The translations under genes and the position numbers were made by a program. Shown here one piece after another: positions 43,545 through 56,723 of a DNA stretch of 64,000 nucleotides (its first letter is position 1; each line of letters starts with the position of its first letter). The stretch comes from Lycium barbarum (Eukaryota > Streptophyta > Magnoliopsida > Solanales > Solanaceae): assembly GCF_019175385.1 (NCBI RefSeq), contig NC_083341.1:17864203-17928202 (forward strand), read 5' to 3'. A model generated the notes under the pieces. The model had not been told where the DNA came from. It worked only from the letters and a program-made list of their open reading frames with translations, and made no database searches.

Positions 43545-44568
43545 TCAACTCTCTTTTACATTCTGTAACTTTCATACTTAACAACTAGACCGTGTGACCA
43601 ATGCATACTTCGAGAGCTTCATTGTTATATATCTGTTAGGAATATATGGCATCTCGTTCAATGAAACTTAGAGTAGATTATGGTATGCAGTACCCTAAAT
43701 CATTTATCACATTCATATCTCTCACAATCTCTTTGTCTTAAATTTGAGTTCATCATTATGTTCTTGTCTCAAACACAAACATAAAGGACCGGTCAATGAA
43801 CACAATTAATGTGGTAATACTTAATGATCTTCCTCTTTTCGTGAATCTCTTAATCTTAATCTGATATGCTTTTCTAGAAATGTCCAGCTAGACCAAATCA
43901 AACATGATCTCTTGGCAACATTCTAAGATAGCAAACACCAAATTGAATCTCAAGAAACAGATCAAAGTCATGAGGGTACAATGTGGAAGATTACTTATAA
44001 TTTTCAGGGCTTCACACGATAGCAAGTAGAGATTAAACTTATATCGCCCTTATGGGTCACTATATGCATACACAGTATGAAACATGTATCACAGTATTGA
44101 CTCCTTTCCCATGGAGCGTTTTACAAATTAAATACTGTGCAAATGATAGTTCAGACAACTTATGTCTAACTTTGAGTTCACAAATCTACTCAATCATTTC
44201 ATTGATTATAACTCACATCTGGCATTAAGAACAGACTAAATCATTTAAATCACATATGGTTAAACAGAAAACTAAATGACATTCTTATTATAAACTTCAA
44301 GCTCTCGTTTATCATCACTTCTGACAATAATTAGTTTATAATTGTCTCATCTCTATCTGTCACTTAGACAATAGAGGCGATCGCCTGTGTGAATAGTCCA
44401 ATCTTTTTGTCTGCCTGACATACTTCTTATACTACAAATTTATGTACTAAACATAAAATATTATATGTATATGAACCAACAAGAATGAACAATTAGGCAT
44501 AAACTAACATTAACTTCAATAATGTAATTTTACATGAACATGATTGGGAAAAATAAAATATAAATACA
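43545..44568 (-). other. Noncoding 3' internal region of the copia element
   Basis: Between the RNase H stop and the purine tract. About 1 kb of AT-rich sequence without a frame or recognised repeat. Confidence 0.6.
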
Positions 44569-46596
44569 TTAGCATCTGCGCAAACCCAATGACTTCACAT
44601 GTCTTTCATAAGCATCACATGCTATGGGTTTCGTTAAGGGATCTACTATCATTTGATGCGTAGATATGTATTTCACGTTCACTTCTTTATGTACAACCAC
44701 GTCTCTAACAAAATTATACTTAATGTCAATGTGTTTCGTCTTCCTATGGTATTTTGGATCCTTTGTGTAGGCGGTTGCAGCCTGACTATCACAATTGATG
44801 GTGACAAGTTCAACAACATTGTTATACACACTCAAGTGGACCAGAAAACATTTAAGCCAAACAACTTCTTGTACAGCTGCTGAAAGTGCCACAAATTCAG
44901 CTTCCATTTTCAATAAGGCTATGCACGACTGCTTCTTGCTACTCCATGATATGGCGCCATTGTTAAGCAAGAATACATATCCAGAAGTGGATTTTCTCTC
45001 ATCTAAATCTCCTCCCCAATCAGCATCTGTGTATCTTTTGAGCTGCAGATCATTTTCTTGGTAACATAAGGAATAGTCGATTGTTCCTTTAAGATACCTT
45101 AATATCCTTTTAACTGCTTTCCAATGTTCTTGTCTTGGGTCAGATTGAAATCTGCTAACCAACCCTACGACATAACAGATATCAGGTCTAGCACACATCA
45201 TATAATGCATTAGACAACCAATGGCATTGGCATAAGGAACCTTTCTCATTTGTTCCTTCGCTTGTGGAGTCTGAGGACACATCCTCCGGCTTAAAGCTTC
45301 ACTTTTAGAACAGGAGTGTTTATAGGTTTGCAGTCTTGCATGTTAAATCGTTCAAGAACTCTCTTTATATAGGGCTCTTATGAAAGAGACAACAATCTCT
45401 TTGAACGATCTCTTGAAATTTTTAACTCCAAGAATATACGATGCTTCACCTATATCTTTCATCTCAAACGTTGATGATAACCACCCTTTTATTTCTTTAA
45501 CATACTCGATGTCACTTGCAGCTATAAGTATGTCGTTTACATACAATTACATGATCACAAACTTATCTTTAGATCTTTTGATGTACATATAATGGTCTTC
45601 ATGAATCATAGTAAAACCATATGAGATGATCTCATTATGAAAACGTAAATACCATTGTCTAGAAGATTGCTTAAGGACATAAATTGACCTACGAAGTCAA
45701 CATACTTTATACTTTTGACCTTTTTTCACAAAACCTACAGGTTGATCCATATAGATTTCCTCTTCTATTTCTCCATTGAGAAATGCGGTTTTTACATCCA
45801 TTTGATGCAATTCAAGTTCTAAATTAGCTACCATTGACAAAATTAGCCTTATTGAGGTAAAACTCACAACAGGTGAAAACGTTTCCTCATAATCTATTCC
45901 TTCCTGTTGTGTATACCCCTTAGCCATGAGACGAGATTTATATCTTTCGATACTGCCATCAGCCTTCCACTTGATTTTGAGAACCCATTTATTCGCAATA
46001 GCTTTACGACCCATTGGTAGATCAACCAATTTCCACACTTGGTTTGACTTCATTAACTCCATTTCCTCATCCATTGATTTTAACCATTTATCCTTAGCGG
46101 GGCATGTAAGAGCCTCATTTATATTTCGTGGCTCTTCTTCATCTTGTGGAGTAACTATAAATGCTTTCCCTTCGATCTCAAATCGATGACGGGGAATTTT
46201 TGGACGACTCGTTCGTCAAGGTTGAGATTGATAAATTGATTTATCAATTGATAAGTTACTCCCACTCGGAGCAGCAATATCAAAAGGATTCAATACTGAT
46301 TGAGTATGTGTGATAGTAGGAACTGATCCATTATCATCTATATTACTTCCACTCAAATCCATTTGAACGTTTACAACAGAAGCGATTTGGTCCTTAGTTT
46401 CATAAAGAGATAAGTTTTGACCTATCTCACCCTGCATGGGAAAATCATTCTCTAAAAATGTAACATCGCGTGATTCAACTTCAGTCACAGTGCCACTATC
46501 TTGTTCACTCAAGAACACATAACCCTTAGTTTGTTCAGAGTATCGTATAAAGATACATTTTCTTCCCCTTGGACCTCATTTTCCATATCGAGAAAA
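44569..46596 (-). pseudogene. Copia pol, RT and RNase H part (broken)
   Basis: Minus strand. RT begins near 46074 (QVWKLVDLPMGRKAI, then HQMDVKTAFLNGEIEEEIY) and stops at 45697. The next frame has MYVNDILIA, where the copia catalytic motif YVDD has become YVND. RNase H (CARPDICYVVGLVSRF, STSGYVFLLNNGAISW, KTKHIDIKYNFVRD) runs to 44569. Upstream, 46596-46216 is the integrase C-terminal/linker region. Frameshifts and stops separate the blocks. Confidence 0.88.
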
Positions 46597-46690
46597 AGGA
46601 TTATGTAGATAGTCCACCACACATAGAAAATTGAACTCTCTCTTAGGTCTGAGGCGCAGGTTAAGCTAACCTACGCCAGCTGCAGCGGCC

Positions 46691-47800
46691 ATGTCCAAGA
46701 GAGGAAGACCACGCAAGGATCAGAAGGTAAACACACCCGCCGTCACGATGGGAAACTCTACTAGTGCTCAGATAATAGCTCAAACACCTGAACATGGAAA
46801 TATGCAACAAGTTATCACACCACCGGCAGCACCTACTCGCCCACCAGAACTCAATATCAGTGGGAAGAAGGGGTCAACAAATTGTGCTACTAAAGCGTTA
46901 CAACTTGGGGAATCATCGACAAAAACAGTTGTTGAAGGTACCACCGGTGCGACTATTCCAAATCCGTCAAAAGGACCGAATGCAGTAACGTCGATTGAAA
47001 CTCCGGTAAATGTGGAAAAAATGAAGACCAACAACAAAATCAAAGCTGGGCTGGACTTTTCAAAGGTAATAGAGCTGCTGATAACGGACTAAATCTAACC
47101 TACATCACACCTGACTTGATAGATGGTAAGATTTTAGTGAAACTGGAAAAAGATGAAGTAGAAGCAGAAACTCAAAAATGGAAAAGTGCCTTAATTGTTT
47201 ATGTTGTTGGAGATCTGCCTGGGTACAACTTTATGTGTAGATTTATTGCTCAAAATTGGTCACAGGTGGACAATCCTACTGTGTATCTCCATGAAGGAGG
47301 GTACTACATAGTGAAATTTCAAGATGTGGATGATATGAATGAAATCCTATGTGCAGGTCCATATACGATGAATAACAGACCTATAATATTGAAGAAGTGG
47401 TCTCCAACGTTTGATCTTAGTAATGAATTCCTAACTGAGCTGCCACTTTGGGTAAAATTCCCTAAGTTGCCAATGAATTGTTGGGGTGCAAACTTATTGA
47501 GTAGAATGGCCAGTGCAATCGGCAAGCCTTTATTTGCTGATGCTTGCACGGCAAAACAAACCAGAATTTCCTATGCAAGAGTGTTAATAGAAGCAAATGT
47601 TACTCAGCCACTGCCTAGTACTATCATAGTTATGGATCCATCAAAGAGACAATTTGAACAGGAGGTGGTGTTTGAGTGGAAACCACGAAATGCATTAGCA
47701 CTGCTTCCTAAGAGCAGCGTGTCTATCAATTTCACCATTGCTCACAATGTCTTGAGATAGGACATGACTGTGGACCAACAAAAGCTGAGGAGAAACCACC
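46691..47800 (+). pseudogene. L1 ORF1 (DUF4283 RNA-binding protein), frameshifted
   Basis: Opens with MSKRGRPRKDQK, resembling an AT-hook, then a low-complexity part to a stop at 47092. The DUF4283 domain follows at 47116-47760 (WVKFPKLPMNCWGANLLSRM). A zinc-knuckle-like CSQCLEIGH is readable only in another frame at about 47730. ORF1 proteins of this family coat LINE RNA. Confidence 0.8.
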
Positions 47801-48281
47801 TACCAAGCCAAGAAGAAGAAGGGGGTACAAGCCACCTCAACAAGAATGAAAATCCAAACAGACCACACTTGCTGATAATAGACAACATACGGGATATGAG
47901 GATAAAGGAAAAGAGAAAGATGAAGCAACAATACCTTTAGAAACTGTAGGTTCTAGCCAAATAAGGACTTATGAGCAGGAATTTCCAGTGCTGCCTACCA
48001 GATCTTCCTCAGTTTCCAAAGAGTATATAACAGTTACCCCTTTTGCCAGGCAACAGACCATATGTTATGGTACAATCTGGGCAGAGTGGTGTAAAGATGC
48101 AAGAAAGGGCTCAAAAAGGGGCTGGTAAGACAAACAATAATGTAGCAACAGAGACAATACAGAATGATCCAGGAGATAGGGTGAATGATCATGATCAACA
48201 ACAAACTGTGATGCAACAATGAGAAAAGGTAACCGTACAACAACCCTCTAGTGATAAAGGAGGGGGAACTAAGCATCTCTG

Positions 48282-51200
48282 ATGAAATGGATAGTGTGGA
48301 ATATCAGGGGAATTAATAAGAGATATAAACAAAAAGAGTTAAGGAAATACATAGTTAATAAACACATCACCTTTGCTGCAATGGTAGAGACCAGGGTGAA
48401 GGAGAATAAAGCTACTACTATTAAAACTAGTATAATGCCTGGTTGGTCCATAGTGCATAACTATGATAAGGCAGTGAATGGAAGAATTTGGGTGATGTGG
48501 GACAGCATGTATTATGATTTGCAGGTCATCTCAGTACATGCTCAGTTTATTCATTGCGAAGTTAAAGCCAGGATAGGCAATCTCAAGTGTTGTGCTACTT
48601 TCATATATGGATACAACACCATTGAATAGAGAAAGGAGTTATGAAGTTTATTAACCACTCTACAATGTTCTAAACCATGGATGCTCACTGGTGACTTCAA
48701 TGCAGTTATGTGCCCACAAGATAGACTATATAGAGTTCTAGTGACAAATGCAAGAATCAGGGATTTTGTTGACTGTGTACATCATTTGCAATTAACGGAG
48801 TTAGCATGGAAAGGGGACTACTATACATCGTCCAACAAGCAATTTGGGGCTGACAGGGTGGCAAGTAGAATTGACAAAGAATTAGGGAATACTGACTGGA
48901 TGTATCAATATGGACATATCACCACAGAATATGGAGACCCTTTCATATCTGATCATGCACCAATGGTCTTCAACTTCAGACAGCACCAACAAGCTATTAA
49001 AACTTCTTTCAGGTTTTGTAATGCATGGACTGAACATTCTCAGTTCCTGCCATTAGTGGAGAATAATTGGAAGAGAAATCCAAGCCACTGGAAGATGAAA
49101 TATATATGGGACAATCTTAAGCTGCTCAAGCCCCAGCTCAGTAAACTCAACAATGAGCATTTCAAAGGTATTACGGAGAAAATTAATCAAACTAGGCAAC
49201 ACCTGGTTCAACTACAACACCAATTGAGGCATCATTACTCTGACTCAGTAGCAATTGAAGAAAAGGAAGCGTTATTTCAACTGGAGAAATGGTCCCTCAT
49301 TGAAGAAAGCATAGTGCGACAAAAAGCTAGAGTTAGCTGGATCAAATTGGGTAATGCCAACACCAAATATTTCTCGGCAGTTATGGATGAGAAAAGGCAC
49401 CATAAACAGATAAATGAAATTACTTCATTAAATGGACAACAACTAACTGATGCAAAAGCTATTCAAGATGAGATCATCCAATTTTACAAATCTTTGATGG
49501 GGTCAGCAGCGCAGACATTGCATGCAGTCAACAAAGTTACCATGAGTAAAGGGCCAGTTTTAACTCACCAGCAACAAGCGGAACTGTGTGCAGAGGTGAC
49601 AGATCAAGAAATAATAGAAGGATTACAATCAATAGGAAATGATAAAGGACATAGGATAGATGGATTTAATGCACTTTTTTTTTTATAAAAAAGTCTGGCC
49701 TCTTATCAAAGATGACACTTTGGCAGCAGTGCATGAATTCTTCAATACTACAAGTATGTACAAAGCAGTCAACTGTACACTGATTACTCTACTGCCAAAA
49801 GTCGCCAATCCAAAGACAGTTAAAGAATACAGGCCTATTGCCTGTTGTACAGTCCTATACAAATTAATCTCTAAGGTGATAACGGTAAGGATGAAGAAAG
49901 TCATGGCACACATCATTAGTGATACACAAGCTGGGTTCATTCCGGGTAGAAGAATAGCAAACAACATAATTATGGCACATGAACTGGTCAAATGGTATTT
50001 CAGGAAAACCATATCACCTAGAAGCATGGTTAAAGTTGATTTACAAAAGGCTTACGATTCGGTGGAATGGATCTATATAGAACAAGTTCTAACATAATTG
50101 AAAATCCCTGTAAAATTCATTGGTTGGATAATGTACTGCATGAAGACAGTGAGTTACTCAATTACAATTAATGGAGAACCAACAGAGCCATTTGAGGCTG
50201 CAAGGGGCTTGAGGCAAGGGGATCATATGTCCCCTTACCTCTTTGCAATTGCAATGGAGTATTTGAGTAGATTACTAAAAGAATTGGAGGATAACAAACA
50301 TTATAAATATCATCCGCAATGTGCTAAAGGTTAAACTAATCCATCTTTCCTTTGCCGATGATCTCCTATTATTTGCCAAAGGAGACAACATTTCTATCCA
50401 ACTATTATATTCCAAATTTATGGTGTTCTCCTAAGCCTCTGGACTACAAGCTAATATGGCCAAAAGTAGTATCTATTTCGGGGGTGTGACCAGAAATGAA
50501 CAGGTGAACATCATACAACAACTGGGTATCGCATTAGGAGACCTGCCTTTCAAATATTTGGGTGTACCGCTTGCTTCAAAGAAACTGACCATCTTTCAGT
50601 GGCAACCATTGATAGATAAAATAGTATCAAGAATATCCTCCTGGAAAGCAAAAAAATTGTGTTATGCAGGCAGGGTACATCTAGTCAAGACGGTGATCTT
50701 TGGGATTCAATCGTACTGGGCACAACTGTTCTTATTACCTGCCAAAGTAATAAAGACCATAGAGGCATACTGCAGAAGTTACATATGGTCTGGCACCAAT
50801 GAAATTACCAAAAAGGAACTAGTGACATGGAGCACAATGTGTCTACCAAAAGCAGCAGGAGGCTTACATATTTTCGATCTGAAAAACTGGAACAAAGCTG
50901 CAGTTGCTAAAGTATGTTGGGATTTATCACACAAGGAGGATAAATTGTGGATAAGGTGGATACATGCTTATTATGTGAAGGAAGACCAGGTTGAAGACAT
51001 GGCCATACCAACCCAAGCTAGTTGGATGGTAAGGAAGATTATAGAAGCTATAGTCACTCTCCAAAATATACAAGGCGACCCACCAGCACAAAAAAGCTAC
51101 AGTTGATAGGTACCCATCCCAAAGTCCCTGGAAGCACTTCATGTTCAATAACGAGGCTAGACCAAAAGCAAGATTCACTCTTTGGGTATACTTGCATGGT

Positions 51201-51611
51201 CATTTGAATACAAATGATAGACTAGCCAAATGGGGACTTGATATAAACCTGGATTGTGTGCTATGTGGAGGAACAAGGGAAAATAGTGAACACCTATTCC
51301 AGGAATGTGATTATACACAAAGATTATGACAAAGGTTGATGCAATGGGTGCACCAAAGGGTACACGTTCCACCAGGAAGCAGTCTTAGGCAACAAGAGAT
51401 TTGGAAACTGACCAAAGGGAAGTCCAACGCAGCACAGATCATAAAAATGGTCTTCACAGAATTCATCCATGCCATTTGGACCGAAAGAAATACCAGAGTG
51501 TTCGAGCAATCAGAGAGGGAGCCAAATATCCTAGCAAGGGAAATAGCTTGCATCTGCAATGCTAGAGCATCAGTGAGGAGCAGAAGTGTACTACAACAGC
51601 TTATGTTTTAA
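48282..51611 (+). pseudogene. L1 ORF2: endonuclease, reverse transcriptase, zinc-binding domain (broken)
   Basis: The apurinic-type endonuclease starts at MKWIVWNIRGINK, with the catalytic LTGDFNAV at about 48685 after a stop at 48627. The RT has YRPIACCTVLYKLISK, AGFIPGRR, VKVDLQKAYDSV and, in a shifted frame, SFADDLLLFAKG (about 50350). The zinc-binding zf-RVT domain with CVLCGG is at about 51257. Stops at 48627, 49688, 50097 and 51106, among others. Confidence 0.88.
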
Positions 51612-51771
51612 TTTACTGAACTTAGGAGCTGCTAATAGTTACTGCAGTAGTGATGTAATAGTGTTATAGTATTTCTATGAACAACAAGCTGTGATGTAGC
51701 TTAGTTGGGGCGTTCAAGGATTAATTTGGTGATTAATAAAATGATTATTTACCTAAAAATAGGATTATGTA

Positions 51772-52890
51772 TAAAAGCAGCACAACCCCAAGGCTTCAAA
51801 ATGCTCAAATCGGGCTTTCGTTTAGTCCATAACTCATACGGCGTAGTTGTAACTGACTTATAAGGGACACGATTAAGTACAAATGCAGCAGTGAGCAAAG
51901 CATCACTCCAATAGGTGATAGGCAATTTCGCTTGTGCCATCATGGACCTAACCATTTCTAACAAGGTTCTGTTTTGTCGTTCCGCAACACCATTTTGTTG
52001 TGGTGTGTAGGGGGTTGTTAATTGCCTTTGTATTCCCTTTTCATCACATAATTGTTTGAACTCATCAGGCAAATATTCTCTTCCTCGATCGATTCTTAAA
52101 GCTTTGATTTTTCTGTCTAGTTGATTCTCGACTAAGTTTATAAACTTAACGAAACAACTAAAAGCTTTTGATTTGTGAGAAATCAAATAGACATAACCAT
52201 ATCGAGTAGAATCATCGATAAATATGATGAAATAAACAGCTCCATGTCTTGCCCTTACATTCATTGGACGACAAATGTCAGAATGAATTAACTGCAACGG
52301 GGTGTCGGCTCTTATACCTCTCCTAAATGGTTTTCTTGCAGTTTTTCCGGCTAGGCAATATTCGCAAATAGACAAATCTACTTTGTCTATAGAGCCAAGA
52401 AGACCTTCTTTGGCTAAGCGATTCATTCTTTGCTGACAAATATGGCCAAGCCTAGCATGCCACATATTTACATCATTTTCACAATTAGAAGTAAACGTAA
52501 ATAAGGAAAAACAAATATTATTATTATTAAAACTAGGTACAATATCCAATAGAATAAAACCATTACAAGGATAACCAGTGCCATGTTTTGTCTTGGCCAA
52601 ATACAAATCCAAACCATGTTCACGAAAGATTAAATGAACTCCTAAATTAATCAACACTGTGACTGAGACTAGATTCCGGCGAATTGACGGAGCAAATAGT
52701 ACATCATGTAGAAACAAAGTTCGGCCACCACGCATCTCAAGTTTGTAGGTACCAATTCCTTTGACCTCCACTTTGGAGTTTTTTCCTACATAAATCCATT
52801 TTTCTCCTTGCTGAATTTGTCGAAATTCTACAAATGCATCTCTGTCCTTTGCTATATGGTGTGGCTCCCGAGTCTACAATCCACATAGGA
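51772..52890 (-). pseudogene. Copia protease and integrase part (broken)
   Basis: Minus strand. The protease signature VDSGAT lies at about 52870, with a frame break after it. The next frame (52771 down) has the integrase zinc finger region (HARLGHICQQRM), SDICRPM and FIDDSTRYGYVY, a catalytic-core stretch reading RIDRGREYL where family members usually have D-GGE, and TPYTPQQNGVAER. It is cut after the IHNP codons by the L1 insertion. Confidence 0.88.
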
Positions 52891-52994
52891 TGAGATTTAG
52901 TTAGATAAGCAGAACATGATACATTTACATCACTAAGTAAATTAGAAATAAGGTCATATACCTTTTTAGGCTTAGGACAGTCACGAACAAAATG

Positions 52995-53819
52995 TCACAT
53001 GTTCTCACAGTTGTAGCATTTGAGCTTTGCCATATTTACTTTCTTCTTTCGAACAGAAGCACCTTTCTTTTCTTGTTGATTATATTTAGGTTTTTTCGAG
53101 ACTTGTCCCTTTCCCTTCTTTTTGGAAAAACCACCATACTTGCATTTTTGGCCTTGTCCACGTTCTGGACCCGAACTCACCACATACGCACTCGTAGTAG
53201 CTTTGTCCATCCCAAGCCGCTCTTCCTCGAGTTCCAAATGACGCTTAGCATCTTCCATAGTTTTGATGCTAACATTATGGGTCAAGTGCATTTTCATATT
53301 TTCCTAGCTTTGAGGTAGGGAGCAAATCACTGTTTGTACTTGTTGTTCTTCGGTCAACACATGACCGACATCTTTCGGTTCATTCACCATATTCGACATA
53401 TGGCGCAGATGCTTACGCATAGTATGATCAGGACACTTCTTATAAGTATCAAACTTAATAGTAAGTGTTCTTAACTTGGCAACTGAAATATGACCAAACT
53501 TTTCTTTTAATGCGGACCACATGTCCTTGTTATTGTCATACTTTCGAAATTCTCTCATAATATCGTTATCCATGATGCTTAGCAACGTTATGCGAGCAAG
53601 AGAATTTTTATTTTTCCAAGCATGATAAGCCTCAAGATCTTTCACATGTTGGGGAGTATCACCATATTCAGGAATTGTCATAGACACATTAAGAGCTTCA
53701 AGAGCATCTTGCTCTTCCAGGACATATTGTATTTTCATACTCCATATTTCGTAATTGTCTCCGTTTAGCTTATCACCTTTGTTAAGCTCGGCAATAATAT
53801 TTTTCGCAGCAGTTGACAT
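52995..53819 (-). pseudogene. Copia gag (broken)
   Basis: Frame 53819-53304 begins MSTAAKNIIAELNKGDKL, typical of copia gag. After a stop at 53306 the next block runs to a zinc knuckle that starts CYNCENM, but then hits TGA where the CCHC glycine is expected before HFVRDC. The knuckle is therefore split by a nonsense change. Confidence 0.85.
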
Positions 53820-55219
53820 ACTAAATCAAACAAGTATAAACTATCATGACACGACTATGTACTTTTCACATGCCTAAATTCATATACATAGAAATTCCTA
53901 AAACAATTAATCATGTCAAAATTTATTTCATACTAGCTTCAGAATCAAAATTTCACTAAGTTCCCAATCATCACCCGAATACTAATATGTTGTAAATCTA
54001 ACATAATCAATCATCTAAGGAATACTTATCTTAAATTACACAAATTCAAGATATTCATAATGAAATTCTATAACAGATTAAAAAATACTCTTTTCTAGTG
54101 TGACAGCTGCAGGCAATTTATTGGCCATTTACTGTAGTTTTACACTCCATTCACTGAAGTTTTACACCGTTGTATTTCAATAGCAAAAATTTAATACATT
54201 ACAAAATGCATACTCCTAATCACGTTCAAGTCAAGGTTAAAACTTGAATGCTAGTTGGTCACATCCAACTACTTACCCAGTTCTGAGTTTTTCACTTAAT
54301 CTCATATAAATAAGGTAAGAGAAGTTTAGCCATGCTAAAAAAACAATTCACACAAAACAGTGAATATTTCTTAGACCCAAAAAAAAAAATTCATAAAAGG
54401 CAAAGGAAAAAAACCCAAACAGGTATGTGGATATATCAATTTTCAAAGTCATATATTGAAACTCACACTCCAAATATTAATGCACGACAGAGTGCAATTA
54501 ATGGATCCTCAACATTCTACTACTTTTAACAAAAACAAATGTTGCTTTGTGACCAAAAACGAGAAAACAGAGTTTAGCATTTTCTGTTAAAAAGAATCTT
54601 TCCAAAATATTGTTGCCATTGGTTTCTTCAGCTATAATCTTAACAAAAAACTTCAAACCCTTTTATTCAACATAGTGAACTCGAGTAACAATTCTTGTAC
54701 TGTAATTATTAGCTAGGAACCAGATTAACAAAGAAAAAAAAAACAGTGGGTACTACTTTATAATTCTGAAGTCCCACTGTAAGTCTTTATATGTAAAGAA
54801 ACCATTAAAGGCAGAGAAGCAAACAAAAATAAACTTCTCACAGGTTTTTTTTTCTTCAGATTATTGGTTATCCTAGTAGCCACACCACAAAAAAATTGTA
54901 ACAGATAGTCAATAAAAACTTCCAAGTAAACTTTGTCTAATTGTACAAGTAGAACTCTACTTTCTGATGGAGTATTAGTAGAACCGTTACTAATTAAATT
55001 GATGTCATTAACTAATCCCCAATTGCCACTCAGATAAAAAAAACTTTAACATACTTTCAAGTTTACATTACTGTTATCTGATGAATTATCAGAACTCTTT
55101 TCTGAATCATTCAAAAAAAAAAAACACGAACAAACACAGAATTAAAAAATTCATACGGCAGTAATTTTTTCAGAAAAAAATAAGATCAGGAAAACGAACA
55201 ACGCAAGCTCTTATGCCAA
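53820..55219 (-). other. 5' untranslated internal region of the copia element
   Basis: 1.4 kb of AT-rich leader without frames. A degenerate primer binding site (TTGGCATAAGAGCTTG on the minus strand) is at about 55204-55219, next to the 5' LTR. Confidence 0.65.
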
Positions 55220-55645
55220 TGAAGAATAAAATCAAACACACAGTTTGCAGGATCATTGAATTCGTTTCACTAGTCAAATAGTGTAATCACATGTTTATGA
55301 AACACGAACTACACCGAAATAGCCACAGTCTATATCGCGTACCTTAGTTACAGAAAATCGTTCCTGACGCTCGTAAAAGATTCTTCAATCAAGAACACTT
55401 TGTTGCATGAACTTTTAGAATGAAAGAAGGAGGAGAAGTATTTTCTGTTTTTGGGAGAAGGAAAACTAACGTTAAGGAGTTCTATGGAAGAATCCCTTTT
55501 TATTAAACAGAACCGATTCCTAACCGTGGTATCCCTTCACTTTTATTATATTTTAAATAATAAATATATAACAAATATATATTACTTATTTTATTTACAT
55601 GGATCCGAGTTGGCCCACATGGGTGGCCCGGTCCAATTTCCTTCA
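55220..55645 (-). repeat. 5' LTR of the 14-kb copia element
   Basis: 426 bp. Shorter than the 3' LTR because of a deletion around the CCGTTGTATCCC segment. Confidence 0.9.
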
Positions 55646-55650
55646 AATTT

Positions 55651-56539
55651 GATTCAAGCATTGTATTTTTTGCACAAAAAAGTTAATATTAACATACAAA
55701 TACATTGATCAGGTATCCATTTTATGATTAACAATGCAGTACTCTAGATACAAAAATATCTCGAACTAAATTAATTATTTTTGCAACTTTCCTACAATTT
55801 TCATGATTTGAGTGTCTTCTCAGTACTTAATACAAATTGAAGAAAATTTGCTTTTAAATTGTAACAACAAACTTTAATTTGCGTATTGCGCGAGATTAAA
55901 CAACGATTTTAAAGTGGTGAAGTTGAGGCATAAGAAAAAGATGAAGGGAAAAGGAGAGATATTATGAAAAAAGTATGAGTATTTTTCAAATTGAAATTTT
56001 GAATTTTTATGCGCTTAAGAGTGGTGAAAAATATCATTTTTTCATGTCAAACTTTTGCATTTAATTTGCACTTATTAAGTGAGGTAACAGTATATAATAG
56101 GTATAAATTATTATCAATTTTCGTGTTTAATAGGCACATATCAAGTAAGGTTGAAACATCAAATAGGTGCAAATCTCAGTTTAGGTGGCTAAATGATAAT
56201 AGTGTCCAACTTTAGAAATTCCGTTGCACATGCCTATTTTCCTTTTAGAAAAAATAATAAAATTCGGCATTGCATGACAACTTAGCATAATAAATGGAAT
56301 TAAAAACCAACTTGTATCTATTGAAATCTGGTAGCCCACATTCATGTTTTGATTTAATAATTTGGTATATTAAAACTAGGTTATTCGAAAATCTCTCTCT
56401 CATTATACTTGTTTGGTACACACTATGTTAGTTTGCATTTTTTTTCTTGGTTTTTCAGAGTTTTAGTTGCTAAGATCATATAACTATCAATTGGGTGACA
56501 TTGGGTTTTCTTGAAAACACTATGAGGATCGATCTTGAA
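55651..56539. other. AT-rich spacer
   Basis: No gene, terminus or RNA recognised. Related phrases ('ttaagtgaggtaacagtatataataggtataaat' and 'caagtaaggttgaaacatcaaataggtgcaaat', near 56075 and 56140) suggest a decayed duplication. Confidence 0.4.
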
Positions 56540-56723
56540 TGCTCCCACCATTTTAAAATAAGTGGTGTTGGGCACGCCTCTTAAGCAAATTACTCATTCT
56601 TACAAAAGTAAGATGTATTTTTACTAACTTACCTTTAATAAATACCTTGAAGAAGATGTATCTCTTTAGTAGTTTCTTGGTTACGTAAAACTCTTTATTT
56701 AAATAAAGGTAAATTGGAAGAAC

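Larger units (their letters stand above)
46608..51760 (+). mobile_element. L1-type LINE, near full length but decayed, 11-bp TSD
   Basis: Flanked by AGGATTATGTA at 46597-46607 and 51761-51771, which interrupts the copia integrase frame after the IHNP codons. The parts are a short 5' UTR, ORF1 (46691-47800), ORF2 (48282-51611) and a 3' end with a short A-rich tail. Several stops and frameshifts in both ORFs make it inactive. Orientation is opposite to the host copia element. Confidence 0.92.
41634..55645 (-). mobile_element. Ty1/copia retrotransposon, minus strand, with nested insertions
   Basis: Direct LTRs at 41634-42075 and 55220-55645 (TGAAGAATAAAATC...TTTCCTTCA on the plus strand) are flanked by a perfect AATTT duplication (41629-41633 and 55646-55650). 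On the minus strand the order is 5' LTR (right), gag, protease DSGAT, integrase, RT, RNase H, purine tract (42076-42087), 3' LTR (left). A solo Ogre/Tat LTR (42088-43539) and an L1 LINE (46608-51760) interrupt it; without them it would be about 7.4 kb. The LTRs differ at a few per cent of sites plus a short deletion. Several stops make it inactive. Confidence 0.93.

Noticed and set aside
46691..47092. Possible AT-hook protein gene (GRPRKDQK)
   Set aside because: It lies in the L1 element directly before the DUF4283 domain and within its TSDs, so it is the start of LINE ORF1.
41634..55645. Integrated pararetrovirus (caulimovirid) as an alternative to copia
   Set aside because: The order protease-integrase-RT-RNase H, the direct LTRs and the 5-bp TSD are those of Ty1/copia; no movement or coat protein sequence is seen.
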